Below the pieces are notes generated by a model, which saw only the letters and a program-made list of their open reading frames with translations, had not been told where the DNA came from and made no database searches. 64,000 bases of DNA from Elizabethkingia sp. YR214 (GTDB lineage: Bacteria > Bacteroidota > Bacteroidia > Flavobacteriales > Weeksellaceae): NCBI RefSeq assembly GCF_003058195.1, contig NZ_QBUH01000009.1, forward strand, positions 1-64,000. The letters run 5' to 3'. Positions 24,643 to 33,510 of the stretch are shown here, piece after piece. How positions within the stretch are numbered: the stretch's first letter is position 1; each line of letters starts with the position of its first letter. Both the position numbers and the translations under genes were made by a program.

Positions 24643-25323
24643 TTATTTTCCATATATGGCTTTTTGGAATAATTTCATGCCCTCTGTAGCCGAAGTTTTA
24701 AAGAATTTTTTCTCATCAGTAACATTCTGACTAAGGTGAGGATCGATTACAAATATTTCACAGCCTGCCGGGACATAGTGGAGTAGCGATGCTGCAGGAT
24801 ATACCTGTAAGCTTGTACCTATTACAAGCAGAATATCGGCTGCAGAAGCTATAGTTGCTGCATTTTCCATTTCCGGAACCATCTCGCCAAACCATACAAT
24901 ATGCGGACGAAGCTGAATTCCGTTTTCATCCAGATCGCCAAGGTTCAGATCGTTTTCCCAAGGAATAATACTTTCCTCATCATTTACAGGTCTTGCTTTC
25001 TTTAGTTCTCCATGTAGATGAATAATGTTTTTGGATCCGGCTCTTTCGTGAAGGTCATCCACATTCTGTGTTATAATATGTACATCAAAATCCTGTTGAA
25101 GTTCAGCCAGGATATTATGAGCCTCATTTGGTAGGACTTCACTAAGCTGACGCCTGCGCAGATTGTAAAACTCTAGTACAAGTTCCGGATTTCGGGCAAA
25201 ACCTTCCGGGCTTGCTACATCTTCAATTTTATGATTTTCCCAAAGTCCGTTAGAGTCCCTGAAAGTTTTAATACCACTTTCAGCGCTAATGCCGGCACCG
25301 GAGAGAACAACTATTTTTTTCAT
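24643..25323 (-). CDS. Sir2-family NAD-dependent protein deacylase, no zinc cysteines
   Basis: 226 residues. The Rossmann motifs GAGISAESGIKTFRDSNGLW (partial), TQNVDDLHERAG and catalytic H104 in HLHGE identify a sirtuin. Y53 and R56 in EFYNLRRRQ match the Tyr/Arg pair that in SIRT5 and CobB recognises succinyl or malonyl groups, so desuccinylase or demalonylase activity is predicted. The segment that should hold four zinc-binding cysteines (about 108-145) has none. Some bacterial sirtuins are known to lack this zinc site, but it is worth noting. No operon partner is obvious. Confidence 0.9.
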   Translation of the reverse strand: MKKIVVLSGAGISAESGIKTFRDSNGLWENHKIEDVASPEGFARNPELVLEFYNLRRRQLSEVLPNEAHNILAELQQDFDVHIITQNVDDLHERAGSKNIIHLHGELKKARPVNDEESIIPWENDLNLGDLDENGIQLRPHIVWFGEMVPEMENAATIASAADILLVIGTSLQVYPAASLLHYVPAGCEIFVIDPHLSQNVTDEKKFFKTSATEGMKLFQKAIYGK

Positions 25324-25358
25324 AAGAAATTTTAAAAGTCTGTGAGATTTAGTTATAA

Positions 25359-26921
25359 TTATTTAATTTTTTTAACTGTAATATCATCTAATAATACGGC
25401 TGAATTGCCTGAGTTTTTTACAGAAATACGTATTGTTTTCATATTGTAGGCCTGGTCTTTTCCTGTAATGAATTCCAGATGTTGTTTAGAATAATTGTTT
25501 TGTCCCGTAAACTCCAGAGTTTTAATAGGGGACAATGCTCCAGTAACAGGTGCTACATCCTCTACACTAATGATTCCTTTATTTTTTGAGGAAAATTCTA
25601 ATCGATAAGCAGTTTCTGGCATTAAATAAACATATTGTTCAATATTTTCTCCAGGATTTAGTAAAGCTGCTGTACTGTTTTTAATACCTTTTTGTGGGAC
25701 TAAAGTAGCATTTCCTTCCCATGGAAGAAGACTTCCGCTATCTTCAAAACCCGGATTCGGGAGTTCGTTTCCTTTTTCCAGAGGCCAGTTGTAAGCCCGG
25801 ATATAGTCAACATCCATATTTACATTTCCTTTAGAGCTATAACTTCCCAGAAATACATTCATAAAATGATTAGGCGAGTAGATCTGATGCTTGTCTGTGT
25901 AAGCTTTAATAAGTTTTCCGTTAATATAATGTTTAATACTTGTAGGTGTCCATAGGATGCCGTGTGTTACCCACTTGTTTATATGATCAATTCCCTCAGC
26001 TATATGAGTAGCCAGATTGCGCTGAAAAACGCCTTTTTGGTCTACATGACCGTGTAGAACAAACTGAGCATTAAGATACTCGAATACATCTATCTCAAAT
26101 AATTGTCCTTTAGGTCTTATGCCTTTGGTACTGTTCAGATTAGTTCCCTGCTCCAGATAGTATCGCAGATCCGGACCCGGAGAATCGAACCAGAATGCAG
26201 TATTAATCCCTTCCGGATTTCCACTACTGTTTCGTCTTACTTTTACTTCAAAGTAACCGCCACGGCTATTATCCAGAAGGTTTTCATTTTTTTTCCAGTC
26301 GTAGGTTTGTATTGAAGAAATCTTTTGACCCCCGCTTGGGCTATAAGACCGCTTTGGAAGAGAATCGCTGACATATAAATTGATAAACTTACCATTGAGG
26401 TTATATGCAGGCTGTTGAAGCTGATCGGCCAGCATTTCCTGTTTGGAGGCTTCGGAAGTATAGTTGAGAGACGAAAAGTAATTTGTTGTCCATTTATTTT
26501 TGTTCAATAACTTATCATTGAATTCATCCTGCCAGAAAATTTTCATGCCTTGAGGAACTGCCTCGGAACTCGGGTTATTCTTTAGTTCATTCAACTCCGA
26601 AGTATCCAATGTCCATTGTCGTGAAGTTTTTACAATTTGCTTTTGTAATCCCTGTGGGGTTTCTGCCCATACATAATAGGTAGTTTCTGGTTTTACATTT
26701 TGTATATAGAAAGCTTCGCTATTATTGATTGTGGCATTGGGTGAGGCTGGTTTTGTATTTTCTGCAGACCAGTAAAGTTTGTAGCCTGTATTCTGCTGCA
26801 TTGGAAGGTTTACCCGTATCCAGCTTCTTGTTCCCAGTAGCTGCAATGTATTTTCCGATTTTGTATACTGAGCAAATATGCTTCCGGTTGAGAAGCACAA
26901 TAATAAGATCGTTTTTTTCAT
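25359..26921 (-). CDS. GH16-family beta-glucanase with accessory domains
   Basis: 520 residues, exported (signal peptide MKKTILLLCFSTGSIFA). A fibronectin-like N-terminal module (about 25-105) is followed by a GH16 catalytic domain (about 125-385) with the signature E276-I-D278-V-F-E281, the ExDxxE form found in laminarinases and related beta-glucanases. A C-terminal beta-sandwich, probably carbohydrate-binding (about 390-520), begins after ELPNPGFED. The substrate is likely a beta-1,3-linked glucan, but other GH16 substrates cannot be excluded. No T9SS C-terminal tag is apparent. The GH5-CBM6 gene 4 kb away suggests a local interest in beta-glucans. Confidence 0.85.
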   Translation of the reverse strand: MKKTILLLCFSTGSIFAQYTKSENTLQLLGTRSWIRVNLPMQQNTGYKLYWSAENTKPASPNATINNSEAFYIQNVKPETTYYVWAETPQGLQKQIVKTSRQWTLDTSELNELKNNPSSEAVPQGMKIFWQDEFNDKLLNKNKWTTNYFSSLNYTSEASKQEMLADQLQQPAYNLNGKFINLYVSDSLPKRSYSPSGGQKISSIQTYDWKKNENLLDNSRGGYFEVKVRRNSSGNPEGINTAFWFDSPGPDLRYYLEQGTNLNSTKGIRPKGQLFEIDVFEYLNAQFVLHGHVDQKGVFQRNLATHIAEGIDHINKWVTHGILWTPTSIKHYINGKLIKAYTDKHQIYSPNHFMNVFLGSYSSKGNVNMDVDYIRAYNWPLEKGNELPNPGFEDSGSLLPWEGNATLVPQKGIKNSTAALLNPGENIEQYVYLMPETAYRLEFSSKNKGIISVEDVAPVTGALSPIKTLEFTGQNNYSKQHLEFITGKDQAYNMKTIRISVKNSGNSAVLLDDITVKKIK

Positions 26922-26935
26922 GGTATAGTTTTGAT

Positions 26936-26971
26936 AAAATAAAAGCCGAAAAATTTTTCGGCTTTTATTTT
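26936..26971. terminator. Perfect 36-bp palindromic terminator
   Basis: AAAATAAAAGCCGAAAAA and its exact complement form an 18-bp stem without a loop on paper. It lies 6 bases after the acyl-CoA ligase stop on the minus strand, with T's in the arm. Confidence 0.85.
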
Positions 26972-26977
26972 GTTTAT

Positions 26978-28744
26978 TTAATGTTCGTAGATTTTGTTGT
27001 ATAAATCTATGAACTTTTCTTTAATTATTTTACGTTTCAACTTTAGAGTAGGTGTTAGCAGACCCTCATCTATACTCCATACAATTGGAGTGAGCTCAAA
27101 TTTCTTAATCTGTTCCCATTTTCCGAGATGTTTGTTTAGTGCTTCTATTTCCTGTCCTATACGCTGTTTCACATCTTCATTAGCAGCAATTTCTTCGTTG
27201 GTCGAGCCAATGTTTAATCCTTTTCTTTCAGCCCATGCTTTTATGAACAAAAAATCTGGTTGAATAAAGGCAGCCGGCATTTTTTCACCATCACCAATAA
27301 CCATAATCTGTTCAATAAATTTAGAGGCTTTTGCACTGTTTTCTATTACCTGAGGTGCAATATATTTACCACCTGAAGTTTTGAACATTTCTTTTTTACG
27401 GTCGGTAATTTTTAGGAATCCTTCATCGTCAATAAATCCGATATCACCTGTTTTAAAGTATCCGTCCTCGGTAAAAGCTTCTTTAGTTTTTTCCTCATCC
27501 ATGTAATAACCCTTGAATACAGAAGTTCCTTTTACCAGAATTTCTCCATCCTCAGCAATTTTTACCTCGGCATTTTCGATAGGCCATCCTACGGTACCAA
27601 ATTTTCTGTGTTTGAAACTGTTTACTGCAATTACCGGTGATGTTTCTGTTAATCCGTAACCCTCCAGAATTGGAATACCTGCACCGTGGAAAATTCTGTT
27701 TAATCTAGGTGACAAAGCTGCAGAACCAGAAACCAGTGCTACGATGTTACCACCAAGACCTTCTCTCCATTTTGTAAAGACCAGTTTGTCTGCGATCCAT
27801 CCTTTTATACCTAGATTTTTTCCAAGATCATAATCTTCAACGAGTGACAAAGCCCAAAGGAAGATTTTAGTTTTCATACCACCAGCAGAAGCTCCCGTAT
27901 TATAGATTTTGTCGTATACTTTTTCCACCAAACGAGGTACTACAGTCATAAACTGAGGTTTTACCTCTTTTAGATTATCTCCAACTTTATCTATGCTTTC
28001 TGCAAAGTAGATAGAGTAACCATTATGCTGATAAAGGTATAATAACATTCTTTCGAACACGTGACACAAAGGCAGGAAGCTAAGGCACTTCATTTCTCTG
28101 TAGTCCAGTTTTACTTCCGGAATTCGAGGATTAGAATTCAATACATTGGATACAATATTTTCGTGAGTAAGGGCTACGCCCTTAGGACGTCCGGTTGTTC
28201 CGGAAGTATAGATCAGTGTAGCAATATCATCTGTCTTAATGGTATTGGCAATATCTTCAATCTCAGATTGTGTACTGTCATCCTCACCCAGGTCCAGAAT
28301 TTCCTTCCAGTTTGGTGCACCTTTTACATCATCAAATGCAAATACCCCCATCAGACTGGATATCTTTGGTTGTACAGAAACCAGTTTGTTATATAACTCT
28401 TTATCGGAAACAAAGCAGTATTTTATTTCAGCATTGTTAAAGATGTATTCATAATCTTCTTCACTGATAGTAGGGTATACAGGTACACTGATTACTCCGA
28501 TCTGGGACATTCCGATATCCATTATAGCCCACTCTGTACGGTTATTATGAGAAATAAGTCCAATTTTATCTCCGGGTTTAATTCCCAGTTTAATTAGACC
28601 TCTTGATATTTTGTTTGCCTGAGTGATATATTGTAACGTAGAGGTTTTTACCCATTCGCCATTTTTTTTTGTGGCAAAGGCATCCTCTTTTGGATATTTT
28701 TCTAATGCTTTATGAGCAAAGTCAAAAATTCTTTTTGCGGACAT
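26978..28744 (-). CDS. Long-chain acyl-CoA ligase (AMP-forming)
   Basis: 588 residues. It activates fatty acids to acyl-CoA through an acyl-adenylate. The AMP-binding motif LIYTSGTTGRPKG (177-189), the EGYGLTETSP motif and the C-terminal TGDIGFIDDEGFLKITDRKKE region (partial) are all present; the length is normal for FadD15/FAA-like enzymes. It diverges from an acyl-CoA dehydrogenase gene at 28866, so the two probably take part in fatty-acid activation and beta-oxidation. Chain length preference cannot be read from the sequence. Confidence 0.92.
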   Translation of the reverse strand: MSAKRIFDFAHKALEKYPKEDAFATKKNGEWVKTSTLQYITQANKISRGLIKLGIKPGDKIGLISHNNRTEWAIMDIGMSQIGVISVPVYPTISEEDYEYIFNNAEIKYCFVSDKELYNKLVSVQPKISSLMGVFAFDDVKGAPNWKEILDLGEDDSTQSEIEDIANTIKTDDIATLIYTSGTTGRPKGVALTHENIVSNVLNSNPRIPEVKLDYREMKCLSFLPLCHVFERMLLYLYQHNGYSIYFAESIDKVGDNLKEVKPQFMTVVPRLVEKVYDKIYNTGASAGGMKTKIFLWALSLVEDYDLGKNLGIKGWIADKLVFTKWREGLGGNIVALVSGSAALSPRLNRIFHGAGIPILEGYGLTETSPVIAVNSFKHRKFGTVGWPIENAEVKIAEDGEILVKGTSVFKGYYMDEEKTKEAFTEDGYFKTGDIGFIDDEGFLKITDRKKEMFKTSGGKYIAPQVIENSAKASKFIEQIMVIGDGEKMPAAFIQPDFLFIKAWAERKGLNIGSTNEEIAANEDVKQRIGQEIEALNKHLGKWEQIKKFELTPIVWSIDEGLLTPTLKLKRKIIKEKFIDLYNKIYEH

Positions 28745-28865
28745 ATTGAAATTACTTTAAGGTGAGTTTCGTAAAGATAAAATATTTATTCTTTCTATCA
28801 AAAATAAAAATCTTTTTCGGATTTTTAAAAAATTGTATTTTTACGAAAAATAACTTAATAATAAT

Positions 28866-30005
28866 ATGGACTTTAATTTATCAGAAGAGCAACTGATGAT
28901 TCAGCAGGCAGCAAGGGATTTTGCACAGAACGAACTTTTACCTGGGGTAATTGAAAGAGATGATCAGCAAAAATTTCCGGCCGAGCAGGTAAAGAAAATG
29001 GGTGAAATGGGCTTCCTGGGTATGATGGTAGATCCTAAATACGGAGGTGCAGGAATGGACAGTGTTTCTTATGTATTAGCAATGGAAGAGATCTCTAAGA
29101 TTGATGCTTCCGCAGCTGTTGTAATGTCGGTAAATAACTCTTTGGTATGCGCAGGACTAGAGCGCTTCGCAAGTGAAGAACAAAAAGTAAAGTACCTTAC
29201 ACCTTTAGCAAAAGGAGAGGTGATTGGTGCTTTTGCTTTATCTGAGCCTGAAGCAGGATCTGACGCTACATCACAAAGTACTACTGCAGAAGATAAAGGA
29301 GATTACTATTTACTAAACGGTACTAAGAACTGGATTACCAATGGTAATAATGCTACTTATTACATTGTAATTGCACAAACTCACCCGGAAAAAGGACATA
29401 AAGGCATCAACGCTTTTATCGTAGAAAAAGGATGGGAAGGTTTTATAGTAGGTAAAAAAGAAGATAAGTTAGGAATCAGAGGAAGTGATACACATTCTTT
29501 GATGTTTACTGATGTAAAGGTTCCTAAAGAAAACAGAATCGGTGAAGACGGATTTGGTTTCAAATTCGCAATGGCAGTATTGAATGGAGGTAGGATTGGT
29601 ATTGCTTCTCAGGCTTTGGGTATTGCTTCCGGAGCTTACGAACTAGCCTTGAAGTATGCTAAAGAAAGAAAAGCTTTTGGAACTGAAATTATCAATCACC
29701 AGGCAGTTGCTTTCAAATTGGCAGATATGCATGTGAATATTACTGCTGCAAGAATGCTATGCTTTAAGGCAGCAGTAGAAAAAGATGCTGGAAAAGATAT
29801 CTCTGAAAGTGGTGCTATGGCAAAATTATTCGCATCTAAAACAGCTATGGATACAACGATTGAAGCAGTACAGATTCATGGTGGATACGGTTATGTAAAA
29901 GAGTACCACGTAGAACGTATGATGCGTGATGCTAAGATCACTCAGATTTATGAAGGAACTTCTGAAATTCAGAAAATCGTAATTTCCAGAGCGATTTCTA
30001 AATAA
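28866..30005 (+). CDS. Acyl-CoA dehydrogenase
   Basis: 379 residues, the normal length. FAD-dependent oxidation of acyl-CoA to trans-2-enoyl-CoA. The motif AFALSEPEAGSD near 118-129 contacts FAD and substrate, NGTKNWITNG follows, and the catalytic base is E363 in IYEGTSEI, at the position used by short-chain enzymes. The chain-length class is therefore short- to medium-chain, by inference. It diverges from the acyl-CoA ligase gene. A small membrane protein gene follows after 27 bases. Confidence 0.93.
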   Translation: MDFNLSEEQLMIQQAARDFAQNELLPGVIERDDQQKFPAEQVKKMGEMGFLGMMVDPKYGGAGMDSVSYVLAMEEISKIDASAAVVMSVNNSLVCAGLERFASEEQKVKYLTPLAKGEVIGAFALSEPEAGSDATSQSTTAEDKGDYYLLNGTKNWITNGNNATYYIVIAQTHPEKGHKGINAFIVEKGWEGFIVGKKEDKLGIRGSDTHSLMFTDVKVPKENRIGEDGFGFKFAMAVLNGGRIGIASQALGIASGAYELALKYAKERKAFGTEIINHQAVAFKLADMHVNITAARMLCFKAAVEKDAGKDISESGAMAKLFASKTAMDTTIEAVQIHGGYGYVKEYHVERMMRDAKITQIYEGTSEIQKIVISRAISK

Positions 30006-30032
30006 TTAAATAAAACACTAAATTCTGCAATT

Positions 30033-30437
30033 ATGTCTGAAACAATCTATGAAAAAAAGAAAAGTGGCTTCGGAAAAGTTATTTTCTGGGTCGTTCTGGT
30101 TTTACTTTTGATTTTTGGAGGATGGTTTTACTATAAATACTACTTTGTTTTTGGAGAAGGTGTAAAATCCGGAACTCTTAATTATGTAGTAAAAAAAGGA
30201 AATATTTTCAAAACCTATGAAGGGAAAATTATTCAGGATGGTTTCGGCAAAGTTAAAACCGGAAGCGGAATTAGTAGTTATGAATTTGAATTTTCGGTAG
30301 AGGATGAAGCCGTTTTTAAACAACTGGAAACCAATAGCGGAAAATATTTTGATCTGCATTATAAAGAGTATCACGGTGTTCTTCCCTGGAGAGGTAATAC
30401 AGTATATATTGTAGACAAAGTAATCAATACAAAATAA
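30033..30437 (+). CDS. Small membrane-anchored conserved hypothetical protein
   Basis: 134 residues. A single membrane helix (VIFWVVLVLLLIFGGWFYY, about 17-35) is preceded by a short Lys-rich cytoplasmic tail and followed by a basic and aromatic periplasmic domain with the segments GTLNYVVKKGNIFKTYEGKI (partial), SYEFEFSVEDEAV and VYIVDKVINTK. I do not know a function; relatives in flavobacteria are sometimes mislabelled as metabolic enzymes. It is 27 bases after the acyl-CoA dehydrogenase gene and probably cotranscribed with it. A strong terminator follows. Confidence 0.75.
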   Translation: MSETIYEKKKSGFGKVIFWVVLVLLLIFGGWFYYKYYFVFGEGVKSGTLNYVVKKGNIFKTYEGKIIQDGFGKVKTGSGISSYEFEFSVEDEAVFKQLETNSGKYFDLHYKEYHGVLPWRGNTVYIVDKVINTK

Positions 30438-30446
30438 AATAAAATT

Positions 30447-30475
30447 AAAGCTCCCGAAATTTTCGGGAGCTTTTT
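30447..30475 (+). terminator. Terminator after the acyl-CoA dehydrogenase unit
   Basis: AAAGCTCCCGAAA and TTTCGGGAGCTTT form a 13-bp stem, followed by T's. Confidence 0.9.
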
Positions 30476-30642
30476 GTTTGTAATCTTATTTAGTATTAAG
30501 GTTTGTTGCATTGCGAATAATCTACATCAAAAGTGTAATTTTTATCACTTAACTTTTTAGTATTAGTATCACTTCTGGGATTTGGTTTATAAAAGAACAT
30601 AGTTATTTTATAATTTTTCAGAAAGTTTTTATTTTTATTTAA

Positions 30643-30650
30643 TATCTTTG
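30643..30650 (+). promoter_or_regulatory. -7 element of the GH5-CBM6 gene
   Basis: TATCTTTG, 58 bases before the ATG at 30709. No TTG at the usual distance was found. Confidence 0.45.
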
Positions 30651-30708
30651 GTTAGATAATAATTCGATTTCTAAAAAATAATCATCAAATTTTAAAAATA
30701 TTTCCGCT

Positions 30709-32439
30709 ATGAAAAGAGTAATACTTGCGTCCTGTTTTTTATTGTCTCAATTTGGGACATCTCAATTATTGAAAACTGAAGGTCAGAAAATAGTAAATGA
30801 CAAAGGAGAGAACGTTTTACTAAGAGGTTTAGGATTAGGAGGATGGATGCTACAGGAAGGTTATATGCTGAAGACAGCAGATTTTGCAGGTCCACAGTAT
30901 CAAATAAAGAATAAAATAGCAGAGCTTGCAGGAGAAGAAGGTATGCATGCATTTTATAAAAAGTATCTGGAAAACGGAATTACTAAAAAAGATATAGATG
31001 CACTGAAATCCTGGGGATTCAATTCTGTGAGACTGCCCATGCATTACAATCTTTATACTTTGCCTATAGAGAACGAAAAGGTTAAAGGACAGGATACATG
31101 GCTGGAAGAAGGTTTTCGTATGACCGATGATTTGTTGAAGTGGTGTGCAGAAAACAAAATGTATCTTTTTCTGGATATGCATGCTTTACCTGGTGGACAA
31201 GGAAATGATGTAAATATATCGGATAATGACAAATCGAAACCGTCTCTATGGGAAAGTGAAGAAAACAGAAGAAAGTCTGTTGCACTATGGAAGAAACTTG
31301 CAGAACGTTACAAGGACAGTCCGTGGATCGGTGGATATGATATTATCAATGAACCTAACTATGGATTTACAGGAAAGAATCTTAATGGATGTGATGAAGA
31401 ATCTAATGCACCACTGAGAAAATTTATGGTAGATGTAACCAAAGCTATCCGTGAAGTGGATCAGAAACACGTGATTATAATAGAGGGTAATTGTTGGGGA
31501 AATAACTACAAAGGAATTTTCCCGCTATGGGATAGCAATATGGTACTGAGCTTTCATAAATACTGGAATAAAAATGACCAGAACTCTATCAAGCAAATAC
31601 TGGACTACCGTAATCAGTACAATGTACCTATTTGGTTAGGAGAGAGTGGCGAGAATTCCAATGTATGGTTTACGGAAGCCATAAGCCTTATGGAAAATAA
31701 TAATATCGGATGGGCTTTCTGGCCAATGAAAAAAATTGACAATATTGCCGGAGTAGCCAATGTTAAGATAACACCGGAGTATGAAAAATTATTACAATAC
31801 TGGAAAAATGGTGGCGAGAAACCTTCTAAGGAATTTGCATCTAAAGCACTGATGCAGATAGCAAACAATTACAAATTCGAAAATACAGAAGTTAAAAAAG
31901 ATGTAATAGATGCAATGTTCCGGCAAATAAAAAGCAATGAGGTGCTTCCGTTTGCAATACATAAAATACCGGGGAGAATCTTTGCTACCGAATATGATCT
32001 GGGAAGAATTGGCGTTGCCTATTATGATAAAGATGCAATTAATTATCGTATAGATACTGGTGAGCAAGTCAACTGGAACTCCGGAGATAAGATGAGAAAT
32101 GATGGTGTAGATATATACAGCAATAAGGACAAAATTTCCAATGGCTATTATGTAGGAAAGATTGAGGATGGAGAATGGTTAAGCTTTACTTTGCAAAACG
32201 CAAAAGTAGGTACTTATAATCTGGAAATTCGTTATGCCAATGCTGGTAAAACAGGTACGTTATCGATAATAGATGTTAATGGGCAAAAAATAGCTGAGGC
32301 ACAATTACCAGGAACAGGAGGAGATCAGGTTTGGAAAACAACAGTTATAAAAAATGTAAAGATTACTAAAGGAACCGACAGAATAAAACTTCATTTTGAT
32401 AAAGGCGGGTTTAATCTGAATTATATAGATTTTAAATAA
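30709..32439 (+). CDS. GH5-family glucanase with C-terminal CBM6
   Basis: 576 residues, exported (signal peptide up to about residue 18). The GH5 catalytic domain (about 20-370) shows the acid/base glutamate E215 in DIINEPNYG and the nucleophile E312 in WLGESGENSN, plus RGLGLGGWML and FNSVRLPMHY. A beta-sandwich C-terminal domain (about 440-576) with GEWLSFTLQNAKVGTYNLEIRYAN (partial) is a CBM6-type carbohydrate-binding module. The enzyme probably cuts a beta-glucan; the GH16 enzyme nearby makes a beta-1,3-glucan plausible. No T9SS tag was seen. The terminator at 32473 closes the unit. Confidence 0.85.
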   Translation: MKRVILASCFLLSQFGTSQLLKTEGQKIVNDKGENVLLRGLGLGGWMLQEGYMLKTADFAGPQYQIKNKIAELAGEEGMHAFYKKYLENGITKKDIDALKSWGFNSVRLPMHYNLYTLPIENEKVKGQDTWLEEGFRMTDDLLKWCAENKMYLFLDMHALPGGQGNDVNISDNDKSKPSLWESEENRRKSVALWKKLAERYKDSPWIGGYDIINEPNYGFTGKNLNGCDEESNAPLRKFMVDVTKAIREVDQKHVIIIEGNCWGNNYKGIFPLWDSNMVLSFHKYWNKNDQNSIKQILDYRNQYNVPIWLGESGENSNVWFTEAISLMENNNIGWAFWPMKKIDNIAGVANVKITPEYEKLLQYWKNGGEKPSKEFASKALMQIANNYKFENTEVKKDVIDAMFRQIKSNEVLPFAIHKIPGRIFATEYDLGRIGVAYYDKDAINYRIDTGEQVNWNSGDKMRNDGVDIYSNKDKISNGYYVGKIEDGEWLSFTLQNAKVGTYNLEIRYANAGKTGTLSIIDVNGQKIAEAQLPGTGGDQVWKTTVIKNVKITKGTDRIKLHFDKGGFNLNYIDFK

Positions 32440-32472
32440 AAATACAGACCACTATCTATACCCATTTATACC

Positions 32473-32510
32473 AACCACAAAAGGATTATTTCTTTTGTGG
32501 TTATTTTTTA
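32473..32510 (+). terminator. Terminator of the GH5-CBM6 gene
   Basis: AACCACAAAAG and CTTTTGTGGTT form an 11-bp stem around an 8-base loop, followed by ATTTTTTA. Confidence 0.85.
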
Positions 32511-32540
32511 TTTATAAAAAAATAGCGGATCATAATTTCT

Positions 32541-32548
32541 TATTTTTG
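32541..32548 (+). promoter_or_regulatory. -7 element of the AraC-family gene
   Basis: TATTTTTG, 14 bases before the ATG at 32563. Confidence 0.45.
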
Positions 32549-32562
32549 CTAAAAACAAGATA

Positions 32563-33393
32563 ATGGAATTTAATGCCTTAAAAATCTTCACAGAACAGAA
32601 TCTTTACGACAGTCTGACGATGGGGCATCCATACCATCCCAATAACCCATTGTTTTTGTTTCTGAAGAAAGGGAAAATGGTAATCAAAGAACAGATTAAT
32701 GTTTTTGAAATCATTGAAAATACCATTATCCTTATAGATTCCCGCTCAGTATACGAAATTATGGAAGTGAGTGATGAGCTGGAAGTAAAAGTTCTTACTT
32801 ATCAGCGTTCATTTATCAGTAAAATAGGACTGAAATTCAACAGACTGAATATTTACCATAATATAAGAATGGAACTCAGGAGAGGTTATACATTTACCGA
32901 CAGAGAATTTGAGGTTTTCTGGGATATACTGAAGGGTATAGACTATTTTTTGGATGAAATAGATGATCTTGAATACGCTGTTGAAAGTATTGAGAGTCTT
33001 TTTAGTGCATTTATTTATAATGTGTCCAGTTTTGTTATGCGCAACCGGAAGAATACCAAAGGTATGATGACACGTAATCAGGAAATTGTTCTGGACTTTA
33101 TAGGCTTGGTAGGAGAGAATTATCTTAGCCAGAAAAGCGTAGAGTTCTATGCGCAGACTATGATGCTGTCTACACGCCACTTATCTTCAGTTATTAAAGC
33201 TGAAACCGGCAAAACAGCCGGACAAATGATTAATGAATTCATAATAAATGAGGCAAAAGCTTTGTTAGCTTCTACTTTAAAGCCTGTTAATGAGATTTCT
33301 AACCGACTAAATTTTAGTGATCAATATTCTTTCAGTCATTTCTTTAAAAAGCATCAGGGGGTAAGTCCTACAGAGTATCGAAACCAGTTTTAG
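32563..33393 (+). CDS. AraC-family transcriptional regulator
   Basis: 276 residues. The N-terminal half is a cupin-like or sensing region with a short beta-rich stretch (FLFLKKGKMVIKEQI). The C-terminal AraC domain has the first helix-turn-helix in FYAQTMMLSTRHLSSVIK and the second in NEISNRLNFSDQYSFSHFFKKHQGVSPTEYR (partial). It is directly followed on the same strand by the three genes of a tripartite drug pump, so it probably controls them. No effector is predictable. Confidence 0.88.
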   Translation: MEFNALKIFTEQNLYDSLTMGHPYHPNNPLFLFLKKGKMVIKEQINVFEIIENTIILIDSRSVYEIMEVSDELEVKVLTYQRSFISKIGLKFNRLNIYHNIRMELRRGYTFTDREFEVFWDILKGIDYFLDEIDDLEYAVESIESLFSAFIYNVSSFVMRNRKNTKGMMTRNQEIVLDFIGLVGENYLSQKSVEFYAQTMMLSTRHLSSVIKAETGKTAGQMINEFIINEAKALLASTLKPVNEISNRLNFSDQYSFSHFFKKHQGVSPTEYRNQF

Positions 33394-33460
33394 TTAGGTA
33401 ATCTTACTTTTGAACATCTTTATCTTTTCTTTAAGCATTACCTTGGGCATAATTTCAGCG

Positions 33461-33496
33461 TAAATTTGCATTGTAAATCTGATTTCTGAGATTTAC
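33461..33496 (+). promoter_or_regulatory. Efflux promoter -7 element and inverted repeat
   Basis: TAAATTTG at 33461-33468 is a -7 element; the nearest TTG is only 15 bases upstream, short for this promoter class. GTAAATCT (33473-33480) and AGATTTAC (33489-33496) are a perfect inverted pair around 8 bases, in the leader just before the ATG. It is a candidate operator of the AraC regulator. Confidence 0.5.
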
Positions 33497-33510
33497 GAAA
33501 AGCAAGGAAA

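Noticed and set aside
28745-28865. Divergent promoters between acyl-CoA ligase and dehydrogenase genes
   Set aside because: Both sides have TATCTTTAC or TATTTTTAC, close to TAnnTTTG but lacking the final G, and no TTG at the right distance.
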